Shown here piece by piece: positions 6,396 to 11,284 of a stretch of DNA of 11,284 bases. Positions within the stretch are counted from its first letter, which is position 1. The number at the start of each line of letters is the position of its first letter. Source of the stretch: Candidatus Zixiibacteriota bacterium. Lineage in GTDB: Bacteria > Zixibacteria > MSB-5A5 > SM1-73. Location of the stretch: positions 1-11,284 of the forward strand of contig JAGMBK010000055.1 in assembly GCA_023129805.1 (NCBI GenBank), written 5' to 3'. The translations under genes and the position numbers were made by a program. The notes beneath the pieces were generated by a model. The model was not told where the DNA came from and searched no databases. It saw only the letters and a program-made list of their open reading frames with translations.

Positions 6396-6460
6396 TTCAT
6401 CCTGAACGGATTCACCGTGAACGGACAAGGTGTCCATTACCAACAAGGGAGCTAAATTTT

Positions 6461-8026
6461 TTATTCCCTTAATCTGGGGTTGTTCCAGAAGAATCGGGTG
6501 GCTCCCTGGGGCGTGCCGAACCAGATATGGTCTCCATCCAGAACCAGATCCTGCACATTGTTATTCAGAAGCCCGTCCTCAGTAGTGTATTTGATCCATA
6601 TTTCGGTAGCTCGGTTTAGCTTCCACACCCCATCTTTAGTTGCCACCCACACGTTCTTTTTGTCGCAGGCAAGCTTGACCACGTTCACCTCAGGAAAGTT
6701 CATCCTGTTATCATATACTCTTCTTTTGTCACTCACCGGGCTATATCCCAGAATTCCCATATCGGTCCCGAACCATATCTCGTCTTTTCCGCTGGAGGCT
6801 TTTTGATCGCACCATCGGGCGATTGACCTGACCTGGCTGATTAAAAGGCCGTCCGGTGTAACAAATCTATACCAGGTTTTTTTCTCCTTATCCAAGGTGT
6901 AGACTCCACTCTCCGTTCCCACCCAAACATAAAAAGAGTCTGAAAGAATGGAGAAGACATGGAGGTTTTTTAAAAGCGGATCTTTGATCGCTTTCAGAGA
7001 ATCGTATTTGAGATCATAAAAAGCCAATCCCCGTTCGGTGCCAATCCACAGGTATCTTCCGTCCAACTCCAAAGCAGTGACTTCATTATCTGGCAGACCT
7101 CTAAACGATGTATAGGACCTCCAGGTGGAGTCTTTCTTTCTCATGCGAATCAGTCCATTTTGAGTGCCCAGCCATACATATTGGCTATCCGCATCCATGA
7201 CGTTCACCTGATCGCTTAACAGGAAGGGAACATATTCAGCGGAGTAGTATTCCCAGGTTTCTGTTTTTCGGTTATATCTGGTTATTCCACTGGAAGGACT
7301 CAAATGTCCGGTCCCCCCGAACCATATGTCGTCTCCGTCTATCAGTATGGCTTTGACATCTTTATCATAAAGTCCAAATTCAAGCATATTCAGCCGCAGA
7401 TGCTGCAAAGATGCCAACCCCGCATTCAACCCCCAGGTGGCAACCCATAACTCATCGAAGTCGCCTCTCAGATAATTGGTGATGGAGTATCGATCCAGAT
7501 TTGCATCCATCACCCAAAAGCTTCCTGCGGTGGTGGGTCCAAAGTCGGTGAAAAGGTCGGGCAGTCTAAGATTAGAAGTGTCGCTTCTAGATAGATCCCT
7601 GGGAAATTCGTATTCCCTGGACCATCCACCGAATACCGAATGATACACCGCTGGACCGCGGTAAGTGTCTGCCCAGATTTCGTCCCTCTCCGGATCATAG
7701 GCTATGTTTTTTATCCAGTTGTCTGGCAAGCCATCGCTGGTGGTAAAGGGAGGATCCCAATGCTGGTTGAATCTATCATACCGGGTTACCCCTCCGGTGG
7801 TTCCGAAATATACGTGGTCGTAATCGATGGCGATGGAGGTGATGTATCGAAATACCGAATAGCTCACCCAATCGCCTTCCAGATATTTCCCCTTGGCATT
7901 GACAAGAGTTGACAAAACCAAAATACTCAAGAAGCAAAATATTATAATCCGCGCTAAAATCTTTCCCGTCTTTTGGTATTTACCTGACACTTTTCGTCCC
8001 CAACTTATCTTTTTATTCTGCTTCAT
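6461..8026 (-). CDS. Secreted or membrane-anchored beta-propeller protein with Reg_prop-type repeats
   Basis: The 521-residue product has a positively charged N-terminus, a hydrophobic stretch (about 24-42) and a possible signal-peptidase site after VNA (42-44), so it is likely exported or anchored. The rest is a run of about ten blade motifs of the form (I/V/L)W(V/I/F)(G/A)T..G(V/L): residues 72, 117, 193, 234, 284, 326, 367, 417, 459 and 501. Several are preceded by DGLPDN- or DGLLNN-like turns (98, 309, 392, 484). This is the two-component-regulator propeller repeat (PF07494) normally found as the periplasmic sensor of hybrid histidine kinases, but no kinase, GGDEF, DNA-binding or sorting domain follows: the protein ends at the last blade. 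The start is 18 bases from the M20 gene stop, so the two are probably cotranscribed. The ligand and role are unknown. Confidence 0.85.
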   Translation of the reverse strand: MKQNKKISWGRKVSGKYQKTGKILARIIIFCFLSILVLSTLVNAKGKYLEGDWVSYSVFRYITSIAIDYDHVYFGTTGGVTRYDRFNQHWDPPFTTSDGLPDNWIKNIAYDPERDEIWADTYRGPAVYHSVFGGWSREYEFPRDLSRSDTSNLRLPDLFTDFGPTTAGSFWVMDANLDRYSITNYLRGDFDELWVATWGLNAGLASLQHLRLNMLEFGLYDKDVKAILIDGDDIWFGGTGHLSPSSGITRYNRKTETWEYYSAEYVPFLLSDQVNVMDADSQYVWLGTQNGLIRMRKKDSTWRSYTSFRGLPDNEVTALELDGRYLWIGTERGLAFYDLKYDSLKAIKDPLLKNLHVFSILSDSFYVWVGTESGVYTLDKEKKTWYRFVTPDGLLISQVRSIARWCDQKASSGKDEIWFGTDMGILGYSPVSDKRRVYDNRMNFPEVNVVKLACDKKNVWVATKDGVWKLNRATEIWIKYTTEDGLLNNNVQDLVLDGDHIWFGTPQGATRFFWNNPRLRE

Positions 8027-8044
8027 CTGCTTTGAATTTATTTC

Positions 8045-9241
8045 TCACCTGTTCAAAAAATCAAAAGCCAGCCCTGCCAGAACTGAGGTCCCTATCTTTA
8101 TGGCATCTTCATCCACGGTAAACTTGGGGTGATGCCAGGGATAAACCGCATTCTTTTTTGGATTTCTTATTCCCAATCTCAAAAATGAACCCGGAATCTT
8201 CTGCAAATAATATGCAAAATCCTCAGCGCCCATCATCGGTTTCTTAATCTCGAATATGGCTTGCCTGCCGAACATTTCGGAAATGACGGTTCGGGCTAAA
8301 TCTGTCGCCTGAGGGTGGTTTATCAGGACAGGATAACCCGGAGAGTAATTCAACTCAAAGGATGCACCAGCACTTTTGGTAATTCCTGATATTATATTTT
8401 TCAAAAGGTGCGGAATTTTTCTTGCCACCTCTTTGTTTAAGCTTCGCGCCGTTCCTCTTAATACCACCCTGTCACATATAATATTACGTGCGGTTCCTCC
8501 CTCAATTTTGCCTACACTTATCACCACCGGCTCTACGGGACTTATTTTTCTGGAGGGAATTGTTTGTAAGGCTTGAATCACCTGTGCGGCGACCACTATG
8601 GCATCCACTCCATCGTGAGGTCTGGCTCCATGCCCGCCCGTGCCTGAGATAACTATATCGAAATTATCCGCCTGTGCCATGAAGGGACCTTCTCTAACTC
8701 CAATTTTGCCCACGCGAATCGACGAATCACAATGCAGTCCAAATATGCCGGAGACATTCGGATTTTTCAATACCCCGGCCCGGATCATTGGCTTTGCCCC
8801 TCCAGGTGGGACCTCCTCGCTGGGCTGAAATATGAATTTTACGTTGCCGTTTAATTCATCTTTGAGCTCTGAAAGAGCAGTAGCCGCACCGATCACACAA
8901 CTCATGTGCACATCATGCCCGCAAGCATGCATCACCCCTTTATTTTTAGATTTATACTTAAGATCAGTCTGTTCGGTAAGCGGTAGTGCATCCATGTCCG
9001 CTCTTAAAGCCACCGTCTCCCCCTTTTTCTTGACATCCAAAACCCCTACTACCCCTGTTTTGGCAATGCCTTTTTTAACCCGGATGCCCAACTTTTTTAG
9101 TTCTCTTACCACTCTCTCGGAGGTTTTGAATTCGTTGAAGGCTAATTCTGGGTATTGATGCAGTTCCCTACGAAGCTTGACTAAACTTGGGAGAATCCGA
9201 TTGGAAATATTTTTTATCTTTTCAGCAATTCCATCCTTCAT
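8045..9241 (-). CDS. M20-family amidohydrolase (N-acyl-amino-acid deacylase type)
   Basis: This 398-residue cytoplasmic metallohydrolase belongs to the M20D/IAA-amino-acid-hydrolase group, which removes an acyl or aminoacyl group from N-acylated amino acids using two bound metal ions (usually zinc, manganese or cobalt). Visible elements are LRRELHQYPEL (23-33), RADMDALP (80-87), the metal-ligand motif ACGHD with C107 and H109, the catalytic and ligand pair E142-E143 in PSEE, H170 in GLH, the dimerisation-domain histidine in GGHGARPH (202-209), GGTARNII (248-255), and the last metal ligand H371 in HHPKF. Length is typical and nothing is missing. GGAG about 8 bases before the ATG supports the start. 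It is followed after 18 bases by the propeller gene. The exact substrate (hippurate, N-acetyl amino acid, N-acetyl-diaminopimelate or others) cannot be resolved from sequence. Confidence 0.93.
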   Translation of the reverse strand: MKDGIAEKIKNISNRILPSLVKLRRELHQYPELAFNEFKTSERVVRELKKLGIRVKKGIAKTGVVGVLDVKKKGETVALRADMDALPLTEQTDLKYKSKNKGVMHACGHDVHMSCVIGAATALSELKDELNGNVKFIFQPSEEVPPGGAKPMIRAGVLKNPNVSGIFGLHCDSSIRVGKIGVREGPFMAQADNFDIVISGTGGHGARPHDGVDAIVVAAQVIQALQTIPSRKISPVEPVVISVGKIEGGTARNIICDRVVLRGTARSLNKEVARKIPHLLKNIISGITKSAGASFELNYSPGYPVLINHPQATDLARTVISEMFGRQAIFEIKKPMMGAEDFAYYLQKIPGSFLRLGIRNPKKNAVYPWHHPKFTVDEDAIKIGTSVLAGLAFDFLNR

Positions 9242-9276
9242 CTTTCTTTCTCCGAATTGATGTTTGCTTTTTCCCC

Positions 9277-9306
9277 GTCAACAGATTTGCTGTCAACGGA
9301 TTTAGC
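9277..9306 (+). repeat. Tandem 15-base GTCAAC repeat, two units
   Basis: Units 9277-9291 and 9292-9306 both begin GTCAAC and agree at 11 of 15 positions. The second unit is the same sequence family as the array at 9488-9538, on the far side of the CTCTCCCC element. Confidence 0.5.
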
Positions 9307-9329
9307 GGCAAAAACAGATTAGCTTTTTT

Positions 9330-9439
9330 CCTCTCCCCTCCGGGGAGAGGATTAAGGAGAGGGGGCAGAAGTTTATCTGCTTCTCCCCCTCACCCTGTCC
9401 CTGCGAAGCATGCATACGCATCTCCCCAAAGGGGAGAGG
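9330..9439. repeat. Palindromic CTCTCCCC/GGGGAGAG element
   Basis: This element of about 110 bases has 9-bp terminal inverted repeats: cctctcccc (9330-9338) and ggggagagg (9431-9439). The left terminus is itself a perfect hairpin with ggggagagg at 9342-9350, and the right terminus is one too (tctcccc at 9421-9427 with ggggaga at 9431-9437). A third stem, agggg(g/c)agaag against cttctccccct, lies in between with one bulged base. Elements of this general form are dispersed in many bacterial genomes. It is probably non-coding and non-autonomous. Confidence 0.6.
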
Positions 9440-9458
9440 GTATGTAGTTGTCACATAT

Positions 9459-9483
9459 GTTTCGGGGTAAGGTGCCCCGAAAC
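9459..9483. repeat. 9-bp perfect hairpin downstream of the NnrE-NnrD gene
   Basis: gtttcgggg (9459-9467) pairs perfectly with ccccgaaac (9475-9483) across a seven-base loop. On the minus strand it lies about 85 bases after the stop at 9568. It could stabilise or end that transcript, but no T-run follows, so a rho-independent terminator is not supported. Confidence 0.5.
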
Positions 9484-9487
9484 AACA

Positions 9488-9538
9488 GGTCAACGGGTCA
9501 ACGGATTTAACGGATTTAGCGGATGAAGCGGATGATAC
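9488..9538 (+). repeat. Degenerate 7-9-base tandem array of GTCAAC/GGATTTA units
   Basis: Successive units are GGTCAAC, GGGTCAAC, GGATTTAAC, GGATTTAGC, GGATGAAGC and GGATGATAC, giving a 9-base period over the last four. The motif GTCAACGGAT recurs at 9292-9301, and in inverted form at 9570-9579, where it encodes the last residues of the upstream gene. The array could be a slippage product or a binding-site cluster; the sequence alone does not decide. Confidence 0.5.
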
Positions 9539-9567
9539 CGCTCTTCTCACAATCCGTTTGATCCCTT

Positions 9568-11142
9568 CTATCCGTTGACAATTTTTAACAGTGCTTCTGG
9601 AATCTTCTCCATCATATCTCCTGCAATCATACCCATCTCCCCTTTTTGCTGTTTTGCCAAATCTCCGGTCAGGCCGTGAATGAAAACACCGGCGAGAGCG
9701 GAGTATAGTATGATCTTTTTTATATCCTGGTCTTTGTTTAGCATCAACATCTGAGCTAAAAGCCCCACTATGATTCCGGTTAGAACGTCTCCTGAGCCGG
9801 CAGTTGCCATGCCGGCGTTTCCAGTGGGATTGACGTAGGTTTGACCGCCTGGTTCTGAGATTATGGTGGGTGCTCCCTTGAAAACCAAGACGCAATTGTA
9901 TTCTTTAGCAAACTCAGAGGCATATCTTATTCTATTCTTAGCAATTTCTGATGAGGGCACACTGTTTAGTCGGGAAAGCTCACCTATATGAGGGGTTAAA
10001 ATCAATGGTGCTTTGCATTCTTTTAATATCGAAGGATCTTTAGCTAAAGCGTTGAGTCCATCTGCATCGATCACCGCAGGCATCTTCAATTTACTTACTA
10101 ATCTTCTGACCAACTCAATGGTCTCAAAATGTTGTCCCAAACCGGGGCCGATGGCATAGCAATCGCCCCATTTCAAAAGCTCTCTTATCTCTCCCAAGCC
10201 TCTTAAGGCTAAGGCTCCTTTCTTTCTCACATCGGGCAGGGGCTTGGTCATGACCTCTGTCATCTTTATCTCCATGACCGGATTCAAGGTCTTAGGAGTA
10301 CCTAAGATAGCCATTCCCGCACCAGCCCTTAAACAGGATAAAGATGCTAAAGATGCGGCTCCGGTCATGCCGGTGGAGCCGGCGATCAAAACCACTCTCC
10401 CACAGCTTCCCTTATAGGCGTCTCCGGAGCGTTTGGGGATCATCTGCCTCACTTCTTCTTCGGTGGTTAGATTCAGATTGATGTTCTCCTCCTTCACCAC
10501 ATGTTGGGGAACTCCGATATCAACCACCGACACCTTGCCTGACTTATCTTTGCCCGGAAAGAAGAAATGACCGATCTTGGGCAAAGCCATGGTCACGGTT
10601 CGGTTCGCCTTTATGCAAGGTCCGGTAAATTCTCCAGTGTCAGCATGAAGACCAGAAGGGATGTCCACTGATAGAACAGGTATCTTGGAGGAGTTGATTT
10701 TCTCAATTATATCTTTCATGTAGCCTTTGATCTCACCGACAAAGCCTGTGCCGAACAATGCATCCACGATCAAGTCTGCTTTTATCCGGGAAGGGATTTC
10801 ATCCTTTTTCAAGACCTCCACAATCGGCAGGTCTAAATCCACGGCTTTGTCCAAGTTGGTTTTGGCGTCTCCTTTGACTTCATTCTTCTTTGCGGTTAAG
10901 AAAAATTCAACCTGGGCACCCCATTGAGAGAGATATCTACCCACCACAAATCCATCCCCTCCATTGTTTCCTCTTCCGCAGAATATGATTACCGCTTTGT
11001 TCTCGGGGTCTGCCAGCATCTGTCTAACCACCTGGGCTGTGCCCCTTCCAGCTTTCTCCATCAATTCCAATCCGGGGATGCCCAACCCCTCAATGGTTTT
11101 TTTGTCGATATTTTTCATCTGAGAAGAAGTTACCAGTTTCAT
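9568..11142 (-). CDS. Bifunctional NAD(P)H-hydrate epimerase / ADP-dependent NAD(P)H-hydrate dehydratase
   Basis: The protein repairs hydrated NAD(P)H: the N-terminal YjeF_N (NnrE) domain interconverts R and S hydrates, and the C-terminal ribokinase-like (NnrD) domain dehydrates the S form using ADP or ATP. I choose the ATG at 11142 (524 residues), because MKLVTSSQMKNIDKK is the usual family start and a GGAA precedes it. A TTG at 11202 would add 20 residues with no family resemblance. NnrE motifs are GRGNNGGDG (56-64), DALFGTG (127-133) and VDIPSG (159-164). NnrD motifs are AGSTGMTGAA (254-263), IGPGLG (331-336), DADGLNAL (359-366), LTPHIGE (382-388) and GNAGMATAGSGDVLTG (441-456), with the catalytic aspartate in GSGD (D452). 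The fusion is common in bacteria. The last codons overlap an inverted repeat. Neighbouring genes are functionally unrelated. Confidence 0.96.
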   Translation of the reverse strand: MKLVTSSQMKNIDKKTIEGLGIPGLELMEKAGRGTAQVVRQMLADPENKAVIIFCGRGNNGGDGFVVGRYLSQWGAQVEFFLTAKKNEVKGDAKTNLDKAVDLDLPIVEVLKKDEIPSRIKADLIVDALFGTGFVGEIKGYMKDIIEKINSSKIPVLSVDIPSGLHADTGEFTGPCIKANRTVTMALPKIGHFFFPGKDKSGKVSVVDIGVPQHVVKEENINLNLTTEEEVRQMIPKRSGDAYKGSCGRVVLIAGSTGMTGAASLASLSCLRAGAGMAILGTPKTLNPVMEIKMTEVMTKPLPDVRKKGALALRGLGEIRELLKWGDCYAIGPGLGQHFETIELVRRLVSKLKMPAVIDADGLNALAKDPSILKECKAPLILTPHIGELSRLNSVPSSEIAKNRIRYASEFAKEYNCVLVFKGAPTIISEPGGQTYVNPTGNAGMATAGSGDVLTGIIVGLLAQMLMLNKDQDIKKIILYSALAGVFIHGLTGDLAKQQKGEMGMIAGDMMEKIPEALLKIVNG

Positions 11143-11158
11143 AGTTATTTCCGTTTGA

Positions 11159-11181
11159 TGGTTATCAATAATTTGGTTATC
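11159..11181 (-). promoter_or_regulatory. Paired GATAACCA repeat upstream of the NnrE-NnrD gene
   Basis: On the minus strand GATAACCA occurs twice (11174-11181 and 11159-11166), 15 bases apart, in the 80 AT-rich bases before the preferred ATG. It could be an operator or chance. A TTGATA lies further upstream, but the sequence 17 bases after it is a poor -10 box, so no promoter is called. Confidence 0.2.
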
Positions 11182-11227
11182 CGTAGTTGTCTTATTTATC
11201 AAGCGATCTGTTGAAGGTGGCCAGTGT

Positions 11228-11284
11228 AAGGACAGCCCTTGTGGCTGTCCTCTTTAAGGTTAGGACAGGGATTCATCCTGCCCT
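11228..11284. repeat. REP-like element E, cut by the window edge
   Basis: A perfect 9-bp hairpin (aggacagcc at 11229-11237, ggctgtcct at 11243-11251) is followed by ggacaggg (11263-11270), which begins a second, imperfect hairpin running to the end of the window. The 12-mer GGACAGCCCTTG and the 10-mer GGACAGGGAT are shared with the element at 3166-3251, in the same order and orientation. The left end reads GTAA where other copies have GTAG. It is located upstream of the NnrE-NnrD gene. Confidence 0.55.

Larger units (their letters stand above)
6137..6460. other. Repeat-bearing spacer between propeller gene and GT39-like gene
   Basis: These 324 bases hold no gene. They contain two copies of a 45-base direct repeat (6229-6273 and 6351-6395), each ending in a palindromic TAACGGA-type stem, with a strong hairpin between them (6304-6341). 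Near the downstream gene, on the minus strand, a TATAGT sequence (6179-6184) could be a -10 box, but no matching -35 box is visible, so no promoter is called. Confidence 0.65.
9242..9567. other. Repeat-packed spacer between nnrD-type gene and M20 gene
   Basis: These 326 bases are almost entirely repeat: two tandem 15-base GTCAAC units (9277-9306), a 110-base CTCTCCCC palindromic element (9330-9439), a strong hairpin (9459-9483) and a degenerate 9-base tandem array (9488-9538). A plus-strand frame through this region is repeat-derived and not called. The M20 gene's ribosome-binding site is at the low-coordinate edge. I see no convincing promoter. Confidence 0.7.

Noticed and set aside
9330..9350. 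Possible rho-independent terminator (hairpin next to TTTTTT at 9324-9329)
   Set aside because: The T-run precedes the hairpin on the plus strand and becomes an A-run after it on the minus strand, so the order is wrong for termination of either strand.
9187..9447. 86-codon plus-strand ORF across the CTCTCCCC element
   Set aside because: Its C-terminal half, rich in Pro, Gly and Arg, is the translated palindromic repeat and its N-terminal part is antisense to the M20 gene start. Such frames are frequent false calls at this kind of repeat.

Overview
The window is an ordinary stretch of bacterial chromosome, with eight convincing protein genes all on the minus strand, so transcription runs from high to low coordinates. 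The gene set is chromosomal housekeeping plus a few envelope or secreted proteins: bacterial-type TsaD, ThiL, a fused NAD(P)H-hydrate repair enzyme, a YbbR/CdaR-type membrane protein, an M20 amidohydrolase, a secreted beta-propeller and a multi-spanning GT39-like membrane protein. GC content is moderate, codon use looks uniform, and the spacers are unusually rich in palindromic repeats. This would suit an uncultivated Gram-negative lineage of the FCB type (for example Zixibacteria- or KSB1-like), but that placement is inference from gene content and style only. There is no phage, integrase, IS transposase, CRISPR array, rRNA or tRNA that I can see.

In transcription order: the bifunctional NnrE-NnrD metabolite-repair enzyme (11142-9568); a 326-base spacer packed with repeats; an M20 amidohydrolase (9241-8045) followed after only 17-18 bases by a secreted protein with about ten Reg_prop-type propeller blades (8026-6461); a 324-base repeat spacer; a GT39-like polytopic membrane protein (6136-4601); a 123-base spacer with a hairpin; thiL (4477-3467); a 696-base repeat island ending in a good sigma70-like promoter; a 63-residue zinc-ribbon protein (2770-2579); a ybbR/cdaR-like gene (2497-1571); a 415-base repeat spacer; and tsaD (1155-145). 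Only two pairs look tightly coupled (M20 with propeller, zinc ribbon with ybbR). The others are separated by repeat-bearing spacers and probably form several short transcription units. The genes do not assemble into one pathway: they cover thiamine diphosphate synthesis, tRNA t6A modification, repair of damaged NAD(P)H, and envelope or secreted functions.

The most interesting signal lies between the genes. Several elements of about 85-105 bases have GTAG at one end and CTAC at the other, with the tetranucleotide abutting the foot of a hairpin. This is the layout of REP/BIME elements mobilised by REP-associated (RAYT) transposases. A second, unrelated repeat is a 28-base hairpin found in two spacers (4529-4556 and 6309-6336) that keeps its stem through a compensatory base change. 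A third is a GTCAACGGAT-type direct repeat that flanks a CTCTCCCC/GGGGAGAG palindromic element and, inverted, forms the last codons of the NnrE-NnrD gene. I do not see evidence for a new multi-gene system here.
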